From Paenibacillus sp. A3 (GTDB taxonomy: Bacteria; Bacillota; Bacilli; Paenibacillales; NBRC-103111), in contig NZ_JTHN01000029.1 in the NCBI RefSeq assembly GCF_001399685.1, positions 1 through 64,000 of the forward strand: DNA of 64,000 nt. The letters run 5' to 3'. The notes under the pieces are model-generated. The model ran no database searches. It was not told where the DNA came from and worked only from the letters and a program-made list of their open reading frames with translations. Each line of letters begins with the position of its first letter. Positions within the stretch are counted from its first letter, which is position 1. Of this stretch, positions 27,627 through 36,858 are shown piece by piece. Position numbers and translations under genes: made by a program.

Positions 27627-28391
27627 CTATGTATTGTAACTGAGCAGAAGCGAACGAACGACGAGATACCAACCGTCCACAAGAATGAACAGCAAGATTT
27701 TGAACGGCAACGAAATCATTACCGGCGGCAGCATCATCATCCCCATCGCCATCAGCGTACTGGCAATGACCATATCAATGACCAAAAACGGAATAAAGAT
27801 CATAAAGCCCATCTGAAACGCCGTCTTTAACTCGCTAATCGCATAAGCGGGAACAAGTGCCGTAAGCGGCGTATCTTCCACTCCGCTGGGCCGTGGCGCC
27901 TTGGTGTAATCCAGGAACAGCTTTAAATCTTTCTCCCGGGTATGCTGAAACATGAACTTCTTGATCGAAACGGATGCTTTCTCCAGCGCTGCCGTCTGGG
28001 TCAGCTCTCCCTTAAGATATGGCTGCACAGCCGTTTGGTTGATGTCCCCAAGCGTTGGCGCCATGATGAAAAAGGTAAGAAATAACGCAAGACCGATCAG
28101 CATTTGATTCGGCGGCATTTGCTGCGTACCGAGCGACGTCCGGACAAAGCCGAGCACGATGACGATTCGGGTAAAGCTGGTCATCAAAATCAGAATGGCC
28201 GGAGCGATGCTGAGAATGGTAATCAGCAGCACGATGGTAATGGCGCTCGAAGCTCCCTGCGGACTGTCGGATGTCCCGATATCGATGTTGATGCCGGGAA
28301 TCGGATCGGCCGCATAGGCAGGGCTTGCGAGCGAACCGCACAGAACAAGAAGAATCAGCAGGAAAATGAGCCTCTTATTGAATTTCATCAT
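27627..28391 (-). CDS. fliP: Flagellar export gate protein FliP
   Basis: Core of the export gate. It has a cleavable signal peptide (LIFLLILLVLCGSLASPAYA, cleaved before ADP), four membrane segments and the two FliP signatures around LILMTSFTRIVIVLGFVR and FQMGFMIFIPFLVIDMVIAS. The length of 254 is normal. Its ATG overlaps the stop of fliO. Transcribed with fliQ and fliR. Confidence 0.97.
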   Translation of the reverse strand: MMKFNKRLIFLLILLVLCGSLASPAYAADPIPGINIDIGTSDSPQGASSAITIVLLITILSIAPAILILMTSFTRIVIVLGFVRTSLGTQQMPPNQMLIGLALFLTFFIMAPTLGDINQTAVQPYLKGELTQTAALEKASVSIKKFMFQHTREKDLKLFLDYTKAPRPSGVEDTPLTALVPAYAISELKTAFQMGFMIFIPFLVIDMVIASTLMAMGMMMLPPVMISLPFKILLFILVDGWYLVVRSLLLSYNT

Positions 28392-29041
28392 TTATCATTC
28401 AACCGATCTGAATTAGTGTCTTGCTTGAGCAGCTGTTCCATTTGTTTCTTCTGATCCGACATATGCTGGATTTTTGTGTGAAACACCTCTTGGAACGAGG
28501 CTGTCACTTCTATGTCTTCTTCGACTGCCGGCTTGTTGCGAAGCTTTTTGAGCCAGCCTCCGATGGAATCGAAGGTCGGGCCCGCAAACGCCGGGCCGGA
28601 GGACATCAGCTCCGTAATCAAAGCGACCTCGGTTTCGTCCTCGATCTTTTCGAGCAGCTGAATGTTCTCCCCTACTCCGACGATATAAAGCGAACGGCCG
28701 ATTTCGACAACTTGAATCGATTTATTTTGTCCGAGCGGCAGTCCGCCCAAGGAACGTATCGACCGCCCGGATAAAAATTTATTTTTCTGCGAAATCATCT
28801 TCACGATTACCAGAAAAATTCCGATAATAAGTAGAAGAAAAAAAAGGACTTGGAAGATCATCCAGAACGTGCCCCCTGAACTGCCTTCCGTTACAAGTCG
28901 ATCCGGTGTTCCCAGCATTCCCGCCCCAGAGGGGGCCGGGTTTTCTGATTCCGCGAAACAAACAGCAGCAGGCCATACTGCTGTTTGCATCCAAACCATG
29001 GCAACACCGGACGATAACTTGGCTATGAGTCTTCTCAACAT
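28388..29041 (-). CDS. fliO: Flagellar biosynthesis protein FliO/FliZ
   Basis: Scaffold that helps assemble the FliP ring. It has 217 residues, with an N-terminal signal-like segment (residues 8-30) and a second membrane helix around 60-83 (FQVLFFLLLIIGIFLVIVKM). A small cytoplasmic beta domain follows (LGGLPLGQNKSIQVVEIGRS ... IVGVGENIQLLEKI), then a charged tail. The position between cheY and fliP and the two-helix layout match FliZ (FliO) of B. subtilis. Confidence 0.92.
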   Translation of the reverse strand: MLRRLIAKLSSGVAMVWMQTAVWPAAVCFAESENPAPSGAGMLGTPDRLVTEGSSGGTFWMIFQVLFFLLLIIGIFLVIVKMISQKNKFLSGRSIRSLGGLPLGQNKSIQVVEIGRSLYIVGVGENIQLLEKIEDETEVALITELMSSGPAFAGPTFDSIGGWLKKLRNKPAVEEDIEVTASFQEVFHTKIQHMSDQKKQMEQLLKQDTNSDRLNDK

Positions 29042-29093
29042 TTCACTTTCCTTTCAATTTGCGCAAGACCCATCGTTTAACCCCTGGTTGAAA

Positions 29094-29456
29094 TTATCCC
29101 AAGGTTTTCTTGATTGCTTCAATAACACGGTCCGCCTGAAACGGCTTCACGATGAAATCTTTGGCGCCTGCCTGGATCGCATCGATAACCATAGCCTGCT
29201 GCCCCATAGCGGAGCACATAATAACCTTGGCATTTCCATCAAGCTTCTTGATTTCTTTAAGCGCATGGATACCGTCCATTTCCGGCATCGTGATATCCAT
29301 CGTAACCAGATCGGGGCGGAGCTCTTTAAATTTTTCAATCGCTTGTGCGCCGTCGTTTGCTTCTCCGACAACTTCATAGCCGTTTTTCGTTAAAATATCG
29401 CGAATCATCATTCTCATAAATGCTGCGTCGTCTACAATCAAAATACGGTTTGCCAT
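29094..29456 (-). CDS. cheY: Chemotaxis response regulator CheY
   Basis: Single-domain receiver that, when phosphorylated by CheA, binds FliM/FliY and biases rotation. The acidic pocket is ILIVDDAAFMR, the phospho-acceptor is in VTMDITMPEMDG, the Thr/Ser switch lies in KVIMCSAMGQ and the Lys in FIVKPF. The length of 120 is the standard size. ATG follows GGAGGAATGGTTACCC at a slightly long spacing. Confidence 0.97.
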   Translation of the reverse strand: MANRILIVDDAAFMRMMIRDILTKNGYEVVGEANDGAQAIEKFKELRPDLVTMDITMPEMDGIHALKEIKKLDGNAKVIMCSAMGQQAMVIDAIQAGAKDFIVKPFQADRVIEAIKKTLG

Positions 29457-29507
29457 GGGTAACCATTCCTCCTATAGGATGCTTAAGTAATCTTGTTGGT
29501 TGATTTC

Positions 29508-30770
29508 TTATTGTAATTTTTGAATCCGATCCCATTGATTCACAATATCCGTCACGCGGACACCGAAGTTTTCGTCAATGACGACGACTTCGCCTTTGGC
29601 GATCAATTTGTTATTGACTAAAATATCGACAGGTTCCCCGGCCAGCTTGTCCAGTTCGATGATCGATCCTTGAGACAATTCGAGAATGTCCTTAATGACC
29701 TTATGCGTACGCCCCAGTTCAACCGTCACTTTAAGCGGGATGTCCAGCAGCAGATTCAAGTTCGTATCTTCTGCAGGAGACAGCTGCGGGTGACTGAAAT
29801 TGGCGAATTGAGCCGGCTGGACGTTCACTCCCCTTGCCGTCGGAACTCCGTAGTTGGCCGGCTGCGGCGGATAAGCTTGCGCTGCAGGCGGAGTCATCGG
29901 CGGCTGGTATGCTGGCTGCTGATAACCGTGCTGCGGCGGCGGTTGATGCCCTGCCGGAGGCTGCGAATATGGATCTTGTCCGAAGGCGCTCGGCGCGGCA
30001 TAGGCTGGCTGCTCCGGTGCCGGTTGGGAAACGGGCGCGGATTGTGCAGGCGCCGGTGCAGGTTCCTCTATTGCATCTCCACCTCCCATTAAAGTAGACA
30101 CCATCTCTCTGGCGAAAGGGACCGGCAGCAGCTGCATGATGGTCGAATCAATCAGATCGCCGATCGTCAGTCGGAAAGAGATTTTGATAAATACATCTTC
30201 TGGAGGCAGGGAGGCAGTTCCTTCCCCTGACGCTAAATTTAATATGTCGATTCCCGGTGGCGAAATATTGACAAACCGGTTGAAGATCGTCGACATGGAA
30301 GTAGCGGACGAGCCCATCATTTGGTTCATCGCTTCCTGAACCGCGCTGATATGTATTTCGCTGAGCTCTTCCGTTTGTCCCGTCCCGTCTCCGCCCATCA
30401 TCAAATCGGCGATAACCTGGGCATCCCGGGTTTTGATCACCAGAAGGTTGATTCCGTGAAAACCGTCGACGTAGTTCACATGGACAGCCACGTGCGGCTT
30501 CGGAAACTCATCGGCGAGCTCAGACTGAGCGATAATGGATACTTTCGGAGTCGTAATATCCACCTTTTTGCCAAGCAGGGTGGAAAGTGCAGTAGCCGCG
30601 CTTCCGAATGTAATGTTTCCGATTTCGCCAAGCGCATCTTGCTCCAAAGAAGACAAATAATCTTCTACTTGAGGAACAAACTCGGAAATAGCGGAGGAGC
30701 CGCTATCGCCCGATTGTCTCAATAGCGCATCAATCTCTTCTTGAGACAAATAATCCTTGTTATTCGTCAT
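29508..30770 (-). CDS. fliY: Flagellar switch phosphatase FliY
   Basis: Fusion of a CheC-like CheY-P phosphatase and a FliN switch domain, typical of Bacilli. The N terminus (NKDYLSQEEIDALLRQ) repeats the CheY-binding helix of FliM. CheC motifs follow near residues 45-60 (LEQDALGEIGNITFGSAATA) and 145-160 (SAVQEAMNQMMGSSATSM). A long Pro/Gln/Ala/Tyr linker covers about 230-330, and the FliN domain ends the protein (LLDIPLKVTVELGRTHKVIK). The linker is low-complexity. ATG at 30770 follows AAGGAGTGGAAGAGA and overlaps fliM by 11 bp. Confidence 0.96.
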   Translation of the reverse strand: MTNNKDYLSQEEIDALLRQSGDSGSSAISEFVPQVEDYLSSLEQDALGEIGNITFGSAATALSTLLGKKVDITTPKVSIIAQSELADEFPKPHVAVHVNYVDGFHGINLLVIKTRDAQVIADLMMGGDGTGQTEELSEIHISAVQEAMNQMMGSSATSMSTIFNRFVNISPPGIDILNLASGEGTASLPPEDVFIKISFRLTIGDLIDSTIMQLLPVPFAREMVSTLMGGGDAIEEPAPAPAQSAPVSQPAPEQPAYAAPSAFGQDPYSQPPAGHQPPPQHGYQQPAYQPPMTPPAAQAYPPQPANYGVPTARGVNVQPAQFANFSHPQLSPAEDTNLNLLLDIPLKVTVELGRTHKVIKDILELSQGSIIELDKLAGEPVDILVNNKLIAKGEVVVIDENFGVRVTDIVNQWDRIQKLQ

Positions 30771-31761
30771 TCTCTTCCACTCCTTCTTCTTGGACAATCT
30801 CGCTGATTTGGACAGCCAGCTTGCCTCGCGTCGTCCCGGGACTGCCGTAAAACTTCAACTTTTCCCCTATGCGAATGTCTAACGGCTCATTCACGGATTT
30901 GCCAAGCGTGATGACATCCCCGGCATTGAGGTTCAAAAACTCCCTTACGGAAATTTGAGAAGAACCCAGTTCCGCGATAATCGGCAGTTTCGCTTTATGC
31001 AGCCTGGACTGCAGAGCCGTCAGCTCCTCCGGCGCACTTGTTTTTTTCTGGGAAACGAACCAATGGTGCACCGATAGTCTCGGCATAATCGGTTCGATGA
31101 CGACGTGCGGAATACACAGGTTGATCATCCCGGTCGTGTCGCCGATTTTGGTGCTGAGCGAGATCAGCGCGATCGTTTCGTTAGGCGATACGATCTGCAT
31201 AAATTGCGGATTCGTTTCGAGCGCTTCCAGCCTCGGAGACAAATCGATTACTGTCTTCCAAGCCTCCTGCAAACTGTCGAAGGCCCGGCTGAAAATCCGT
31301 TCGATGACAATGGTCTCGATCTCGGTCAACGCATTGATTTTCGTCGGCGATGTCCCCGCTCCGCCTAAGAGCCGATCCAGCATCGCAAAGGCTACGTTCG
31401 GGTGAACCTCAAGCACCATGCGGCCTTCCAGCGGCTCCGCCTCGAAGATGTTGAGAATCGTCATCTTCGGAATGGACCGGATGAACTCGTCGTAAGGCAG
31501 CTGTTCGACCTGCACGACGTTAATCTGGACAAAGGTTCTAAGCTGAGCGGAAAAATACGTCGTCAAATATCGGGCAAAGTTTTCATGGATTCGGGTTAAG
31601 CTCCGGATATGATCCTTGGAGAAACGTACGGCACGTTTAAAATCGTACACCCGTATTTTTTTCTGCGTCTCTTCCTTTTTAAGCTCCTCCGCATCCATTT
31701 CCCCTGAAGAAAGCGCCGCTAGCAGGGCGTCAATCTCATTCTGTGAAAGAACATCAACCAT
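30760..31761 (-). CDS. fliM: Flagellar motor switch protein FliM
   Basis: C-ring protein linking the FliG rotor to FliY and binding CheY-P through its N-terminal helix (LSQNEIDALLAAL). The middle domain contains the GG-like motif (MLDRLLGGAG), and the C-terminal FliN-like domain carries SVREFLNLNAGDVITLGK. The 333 residues counted from ATG at 31761 are typical; that ATG is preceded by AAAGGAGGTGACGCTA. Confidence 0.96.
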   Translation of the reverse strand: MVDVLSQNEIDALLAALSSGEMDAEELKKEETQKKIRVYDFKRAVRFSKDHIRSLTRIHENFARYLTTYFSAQLRTFVQINVVQVEQLPYDEFIRSIPKMTILNIFEAEPLEGRMVLEVHPNVAFAMLDRLLGGAGTSPTKINALTEIETIVIERIFSRAFDSLQEAWKTVIDLSPRLEALETNPQFMQIVSPNETIALISLSTKIGDTTGMINLCIPHVVIEPIMPRLSVHHWFVSQKKTSAPEELTALQSRLHKAKLPIIAELGSSQISVREFLNLNAGDVITLGKSVNEPLDIRIGEKLKFYGSPGTTRGKLAVQISEIVQEEGVEENDE

Positions 31762-31801
31762 TAGCGTCACCTCCTTTGAACTGCTGCATCATGCTATGTA
31801 G

Positions 31802-32281
31802 TTATTGGAGTACGAAATCCGTAATCAAGATTTGATTCATTTTTCCCGATTGGAGAAGCGGGTTCATTTTATTCATAAGGGCGGAAGTGAGATTGTCGAA
31901 GCCTTTGCTTCCCGATACTTGCTCCGGTGTCATATCGGATAGCGTTTGAATGACAATGGCCTTCATTTGGCTGTCCAACTTCTCAAACTCTTCCTTGGCC
32001 TTCTTATTTTCCAGTTCAAAGGCAAAGCTCAATTTAATGAATTTGCCATTGCCCCCGGCCAAATTGGTAAGCACGTCTTTCATGATGACTGTATTTTGCT
32101 TGACCTCATCCGGGGTCAGCTTTTTGGCTTGTTTTACATCGCGGGCAGAACTTTGCGCCTGCTCTTGAGGGTTCTGATTGGCTTTATCCATATAGTTCCA
32201 CAGGACGAACGCAGCCGTCAATATCAATGTAATCGCAATAAGAATAGCAACAACCATTATGAAAATTCTGCTTTTAAACAA
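31802..32281 (-). CDS. fliL: Flagellar basal-body protein FliL
   Basis: Single-span inner-membrane protein that surrounds the stator. It has 159 residues: membrane helix at 8-29, a short polar linker and the periplasmic domain with FIKLSFAFELENKKAKEEFE, then VIQTLSDMTPEQVSGSKGFD. The TTG start at 32281 follows GGAGGGGTCGTAAG. It lies 1 bp downstream of swrD. Confidence 0.93.
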   Translation of the reverse strand: MFKSRIFIMVVAILIAITLILTAAFVLWNYMDKANQNPQEQAQSSARDVKQAKKLTPDEVKQNTVIMKDVLTNLAGGNGKFIKLSFAFELENKKAKEEFEKLDSQMKAIVIQTLSDMTPEQVSGSKGFDNLTSALMNKMNPLLQSGKMNQILITDFVLQ

Positions 32282-32282
32282 C

Positions 32283-32504
32283 TTACGACCCCTCCGAATT
32301 CAGGCTCTTAACCGTACCGCCGACAAGACCTACGGTTTGCAAAAAGCGGTGTACGGTGTCCATTACTTCCGTCACCGGCTCGAGCACCATGATTTTTTTA
32401 CCGGTCACCAGCGTGATCATCGTGTCCGGCGTTTCTTCAATTGATTCGATCAAAAGCGCGTTCAGAACGATTGCTTTCCCATTAAGCCGTGTCAGGCGGA
32501 CCAT
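32283..32504 (-). CDS. swrD: FlbD-family motility protein SwrD (YlzI)
   Basis: Small protein of 73 residues recognised by LTRLNGKAIVLNALLIESIE followed by ITLVTGKKIMVLEPV. In B. subtilis SwrD raises flagellar torque and supports swarming. ATG follows GGAGGTAACCG. It is between flgE and fliL, exactly as in B. subtilis. Confidence 0.9.
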   Translation of the reverse strand: MVRLTRLNGKAIVLNALLIESIEETPDTMITLVTGKKIMVLEPVTEVMDTVHRFLQTVGLVGGTVKSLNSEGS

Positions 32505-32558
32505 CGGTTACCTCCGAAAGGATAAAATCGGGGGAGAATCACTCCCCCTTGAAGCAAA

Positions 32559-33383
32559 CTATCGTTTCAGATTGACGACTTCTTGAAGCACTTCGTCGGA
32601 TGTAGTAATAATTCTCGAGTTGGACTGGAAGCCGCGCTGAGCGACAATCATTTCCGTAAACTCGGACGTTAAATCCACGTTGGACATTTCAAGCTGACCG
32701 GAAATGATAGCGCCGGTTCCCGTGGCTGGGTTGTTTGCCGTGGACTCATCGACAACGATTTCTGCCGTATTCGAGTTTGGCGTCGTCCGGTACAAGTTTC
32801 CTCCAATTTTCTCCAGTCCGCCCGGATTTGTTACTTTGGCAACGGCGATGAATTGATTGGTCGGCGTTGCAGCCCCGTCAGCTCCGATGGCGATAATTTC
32901 GCCGGACTGCGAAATCGAGAATGCGGTAACGGTGTCTTCCAGCGCCACAGCTGTACCTCCGGTGTTCAAAACAAACATACCGTCCGCCGTAACGAGACGA
33001 CGTTGGGCATCCAGATCAAAGTTACCGGCACGTGTAAGGAGCGGCTGCCCATTTACATCAGTAGTTGGCGACACAAGGAAGAACCCGTCTCCGTCAATAC
33101 GCAAATCCGTTATTTTATTCGTCGTCTGGGCGCTGCCCGGGGTGTGGAGAGTATCGATAGCGCCAACCGTCACGCCAAGTCCGATTTGTTTGGCATTAAC
33201 GCCGCCAACCGTATCCGTCGGGGCCGTTACGCCGGAAATCTTTTGGCTCATGATGTCTTTGAACGCTACGCGACTTGATTTGAAGCCGTACGTATTCACG
33301 TTTGCGATGTTGTTACCAATGACGTCAAGCTTCGTCTGAAAGCCTCTCATACCCGAAACGCCGGAATAAAGCGATCTTAACAT
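32559..33383 (-). CDS. flgE: Flagellar hook protein FlgE (annotated FlgG in some genomes)
   Basis: Axial protein that polymerises into the hook or distal rod. It has the rod/hook N-terminal motif LYSGVSGMRGFQTKLDVIGNNIANVNT and the C-terminal partner LTSEFTEMIVAQRGFQSNSRI (both quoted in part). At 274 residues it is the short form found at this operon position; in B. subtilis the gene here, once called flgG, encodes the hook. ATG follows GGGAGGATAACTATCG. Confidence 0.93.
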   Translation of the reverse strand: MLRSLYSGVSGMRGFQTKLDVIGNNIANVNTYGFKSSRVAFKDIMSQKISGVTAPTDTVGGVNAKQIGLGVTVGAIDTLHTPGSAQTTNKITDLRIDGDGFFLVSPTTDVNGQPLLTRAGNFDLDAQRRLVTADGMFVLNTGGTAVALEDTVTAFSISQSGEIIAIGADGAATPTNQFIAVAKVTNPGGLEKIGGNLYRTTPNSNTAEIVVDESTANNPATGTGAIISGQLEMSNVDLTSEFTEMIVAQRGFQSNSRIITTSDEVLQEVVNLKR

Positions 33384-33546
33384 CGATAGTTATCCTCCCA
33401 TATTGCAACTGCGCATCAATGGATGAAAACAGTTGTCAATGATGATGTAATAAACGACAGTTACAGCAAAGTTTAAAACACATTCGTTATTCGGTTGTTT
33501 CAGTCGGTCCACAACCTCGGCCTCCGAAATTCGGGCCGGCCTATCG

Positions 33547-33924
33547 CTACGAAATAATCATGGCCGAGTCGATTTGGGTAAATACGTTGTCCTTCATCGA
33601 TGCTCCGTCCATGGCTGTAACTACCGTGCGATTCTTGATGTTGACGATCAGAGCGGTATCGTTGATCAGCATCAACGAGTCCTTTGCGCCTTTGCTCGCG
33701 GCTTTGTCAATCGCGGTGTTGAGCTTGACAAGCTGCTCGGGCCCTAGCTGAATGCCCCGCTGCCGCAAACGTTCTTCCGCGTGATGACTGAAACGCACGA
33801 GTTGATTTTGCAGCATCGTATCGAACGAGGTTGTCTGAACCCTCGGTTCCGGGTCCGTTCGTCGTACGGGCTGCGGCGCCACGGCATTCGGAAACAGGCG
33901 ACCAACCGTTATTCGATCCGTCAT
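33547..33924 (-). CDS. Flagellar operon protein of TIGR02530 type
   Basis: 125 residues. The core RFSHHAEERLRQRGIQLGPE and the C-terminal DTALIVNIKNRTVVTAMDG match a small family found between flgD and flgE in many Firmicutes; its role is not known. It overlaps the end of flgD by 4 bp (ATGA). The 162-bp gap that follows, up to flgE, contains no further gene that I can support. Confidence 0.85.
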   Translation of the reverse strand: MTDRITVGRLFPNAVAPQPVRRTDPEPRVQTTSFDTMLQNQLVRFSHHAEERLRQRGIQLGPEQLVKLNTAIDKAASKGAKDSLMLINDTALIVNIKNRTVVTAMDGASMKDNVFTQIDSAMIIS

Positions 33925-34370
33925 GGAGTTACCTCCGGATTGGAAATTTGGCTGATCTGATCCATTTTCACTTCGTCGCCGTTAATTTTTGCGTACTGCT
34001 CGTCCTTCTTCATAAGGATGGACTCCACAGTTCCGGTTTTGACGATAGATTTGTTGTTTTTGTCAACATAGGTGTAGGTAACCTTTTTACCAATCAAACT
34101 GGATGCAAATCCTAGCGACTGCCGAAGCATTTTCATTTCCGAACTCATTTTGGCAAGCTGCTCGACGGATGTAAATTGAGCCATCTGAGCAATGAATTCT
34201 TTATCCTGCAGCGGCTGCGTCGGATCCTGGTTTTGCAATTGGGTCATGAGAATTTTAAGGAATTCGTCTTGCCCCAATTTTCCTTTCTCCTCGCCTTTGC
34301 CGGCGTTCTGAATATTTCCTTTGGCGTAATACGGCCATATGTTCCTGGTGCTGACATTTGAATCGGGCAC
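33921..34370 (-). CDS. flgD: Flagellar hook-capping protein FlgD
   Basis: Scaffold for hook subunit assembly. The N-terminal FlgD motif is clear: LGQDEFLKILMTQLQNQDPTQPLQDKEFIAQMAQFTSVEQL (given here in part as LGQDEFLKILMTQLQNQDP). The later part forms a short beta domain. GTG at 34370 follows AGGGGGTGAAACC and gives 149 residues; the in-frame ATG at 34421 lies inside the end of fliK. Confidence 0.93.
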   Translation of the reverse strand: MPDSNVSTRNIWPYYAKGNIQNAGKGEEKGKLGQDEFLKILMTQLQNQDPTQPLQDKEFIAQMAQFTSVEQLAKMSSEMKMLRQSLGFASSLIGKKVTYTYVDKNNKSIVKTGTVESILMKKDEQYAKINGDEVKMDQISQISNPEVTP

Positions 34371-34404
34371 GGTTTCACCCCCTGCTCCATCGGTGTAAGC
34401 TTGC

Positions 34405-35880
34405 TTAGGCCGTAACGTCAATCGATCCGGTTCCCAGGCTGCCTGCGGTGCTCGAAGTCTTCGCTTCTTCCTTCAGCTCGTCTTCTTCCATCGCAGCAAT
34501 TCGGCCGCTGGCCGCTTTCTGCTGCTTGGAGGATTGTCCGGATTGCTGCTGGCGTCCTTCCTGGAACATGCCAGACTGGTAGTTCTGGCTTTGGCTTACT
34601 TCAAGCTTCTCCACTTGGATACCCTGGCTTTGCAATGTTGTTCTAAGCTGCGACAACTGACTTTCCAGCATTTCCTTACCGGCCAAGCTGTCCGCTACGA
34701 ACTGGGCAATCAGTTGTCCGTTATGCATGGTCAGCTTCACTTCAACGTGTCCGAGATGCTGAGGATACAACGAAATTTTAGCCTCGGTTATCCCGTCTGC
34801 CGACGTTCCCATAAATATGGAACGAACGACAAACTGCGTCATGTCCTCCGAAAAAGTAGCTGCCTGCATCTGCACAACCGGCGCTTTTATCTGCGCATGA
34901 TTGCCTTGCTGCTTAATGTATTCGTGCAGCGGCATCGGCTGACTTTCCGTTCCGTCTGCCATTCCCGCGTTTAACGGTTCAAACAGAGGTCCTTCGTCGG
35001 CTTTCGGCGGATCCATATGAAGCTGAACCATCGCGGCCTTTGCTGTAAGCGCTTCGAGCTTTTGCACCGGGCTGGAGACCACTTGGACAAGCTTCCCGGC
35101 ATCCGAAGTCGAAGCTGCTTCCGCTGTCACTGCAGTCTGTATAGTAGAAGAGACACGGCGTTGATCGGCGCTTGATTTTTGCAGTTCGCTTAATTTGGAC
35201 GCGGCCGACAACAGAACAGCCGGCAACTCTTTCACGGTTTGCTGAAGTTTCGTGTCTGTTTTTCCTTCCGCTACCAGGTCTTTTAACTGTTTCAAAATGG
35301 CGGCAGCTTCCTGTGCCGTCAGCGCTTTGGGCTGCTGTATTGCGCCAAGTTCATCGGTCTTCGACTCCGCAGGCGTATCCACAGCAGGCGTCAAAGGAAT
35401 AAACAGCAGCGGATTAAGCGCATTCGCACTCTCTTCCGCGTTGTTTCCTTCGCCTGTTGGAACGGCCGCTTGATTGTTCTCAGGCTGATTCAAGGGAAGT
35501 GCTGCCAGCAGCGCTTGAAGCTGCAACAACCAAGCTTGCAAATCCGGGTTGTTCATCAGCGCGTTCGCATCCTCGCCTTTTGCCGAGTCGAGAAGTTGGA
35601 TTAAGCCGTCGATTTGTTGAGCCGTTTGAGCCTGAGCTTGATCCGCCATCTGCGGGAGCGCGGCAATCAAAGGAGCGATCAACTGAGCAAGTGCCGACAA
35701 GCTGGCGGTTCCTGTCGTGCTGGCTCCCGCTCCGGAAGCATCGCCTGTCATCATTCCGTTTAGAGCCGACGAGAAGGATCCGGCCCCTCCGGCTGTGCTC
35801 CCCGTACTGGCGGAAGCGTTCGATCCGGCAGCGGATGTCCCGGCAGATGCGGCCACAGGAGTTTGTGTCGAAATTTCCAT
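34405..35880 (-). CDS. fliK: Flagellar hook-length control protein FliK
   Basis: Molecular ruler and substrate-specificity switch. The first 330 residues are Ala/Gln/Ser-rich and of low complexity. The C-terminal Flg_hook domain (about 350-450) contains ISLYPQHLGHVEVKLTMHNG and LRTTLQSQGIQVEKLEV. The length of 491 is within the variable range for FliK. ATG follows GGAGGTG. It lies between motE-like and flgD. Confidence 0.92.
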   Translation of the reverse strand: MEISTQTPVAASAGTSAAGSNASASTGSTAGGAGSFSSALNGMMTGDASGAGASTTGTASLSALAQLIAPLIAALPQMADQAQAQTAQQIDGLIQLLDSAKGEDANALMNNPDLQAWLLQLQALLAALPLNQPENNQAAVPTGEGNNAEESANALNPLLFIPLTPAVDTPAESKTDELGAIQQPKALTAQEAAAILKQLKDLVAEGKTDTKLQQTVKELPAVLLSAASKLSELQKSSADQRRVSSTIQTAVTAEAASTSDAGKLVQVVSSPVQKLEALTAKAAMVQLHMDPPKADEGPLFEPLNAGMADGTESQPMPLHEYIKQQGNHAQIKAPVVQMQAATFSEDMTQFVVRSIFMGTSADGITEAKISLYPQHLGHVEVKLTMHNGQLIAQFVADSLAGKEMLESQLSQLRTTLQSQGIQVEKLEVSQSQNYQSGMFQEGRQQQSGQSSKQQKAASGRIAAMEEDELKEEAKTSSTAGSLGTGSIDVTA

Positions 35881-35907
35881 CTTTTTTTCACCTCCTTTCC
35901 ATTGTAT

Positions 35908-36831
35908 TTATTGAACCAGTCGGGCCGAGATCAGCGCTGCGGTTTCTTTGGACTGATCCGATATGGCCGCCAAAATTCTGGAGCGTCCGGCGCTATCCAT
36001 AGAGCTCAAGATGGAGATCACTTTGTCGGGATTCGATTTCTGCATTTCCATCAAGACAGTAGCCGCACTTTTGGGCGTCATATTCGAAAACGTGCTGCCC
36101 AAATCGTCTTTGCTCAGCTTGTCCGTAGGCTGCTTGCTCTGCGCCGCCAATTCCTTTACGCGCTCCTGCAGGGCCGCAATCTCCGTATCCCTTACGTTCG
36201 TTTGATCCTTCAGCAGAATCGAGGCGTCAGCAGCCTTCTTCGGGTCCATCTTCTCCAGCACCTTGACGCGCTCGTCCGGCTTCATCATCCCAAGCACCAG
36301 AACCAATTCTTTGGAGGTCAAGTTCTCCATAATCGGCGCCGATTTGCTCGGCGACATCTTCGCATACATGGTAGCAAGCTGTTGAATTTGATGCGCATAC
36401 TCCTCGTCGCTCAAAGTCTTGCTTTTTGCGCTTTCTTCCAATGTACTGTTCTTGAGCTGCAATTCCTTTATCGTCTCATCCCGCTGCTGCAGCGAGGCTT
36501 CCGCCTTTTTCAGCGCCTGCTCCAATTCCTGAAGCTTGGCCGTCGTGCCGGCATTCGCATTCTCCTGTGCCGGAGCGGACGACTCGGTCCCGGCGGGTTG
36601 AGCCGTTTCCGGATTGGCTGCCGTCTCCTTCGTTTTCGGATCCGGGATGATGTTGTTTACGATAGGAATTTTATTGGCTGCCCGAAGAACGTTGTTCATC
36701 ACATCATAATCGAAAATCGTCAGCAGAACGCCGAGCAGTACAGCTGTAAAAACAAAAGGGATAAGGAACCATATTAAAAACCGCTCCATAGCTCCGTAAG
36801 AGGAGGACTGCTCCGTATCTGTGTTTGCCAC
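35908..36831 (-). CDS. MotE/YlxF-like magnesium-transporter-N-domain protein
   Basis: Protein of 307 residues with one N-terminal membrane helix (FLIWFLIPFVFTAVLLGVLL), a Pro/Ala linker, a coiled coil (about 105-155) and two segments resembling the MgtE N domain (TMYAKMSPSKSAPIMENL and TFSNMTPKSAATVLMEM). It fills the place of YlxF in the B. subtilis operon; related MotE in rhizobia is a chaperone for the stator-associated MotC. GTG at 36831 lies after GGGGAGGTGAGGAA. Confidence 0.85.
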   Translation of the reverse strand: MANTDTEQSSSYGAMERFLIWFLIPFVFTAVLLGVLLTIFDYDVMNNVLRAANKIPIVNNIIPDPKTKETAANPETAQPAGTESSAPAQENANAGTTAKLQELEQALKKAEASLQQRDETIKELQLKNSTLEESAKSKTLSDEEYAHQIQQLATMYAKMSPSKSAPIMENLTSKELVLVLGMMKPDERVKVLEKMDPKKAADASILLKDQTNVRDTEIAALQERVKELAAQSKQPTDKLSKDDLGSTFSNMTPKSAATVLMEMQKSNPDKVISILSSMDSAGRSRILAAISDQSKETAALISARLVQ

Positions 36832-36858
36832 TTCCTCACCTCCCCGCATTTTCATGAA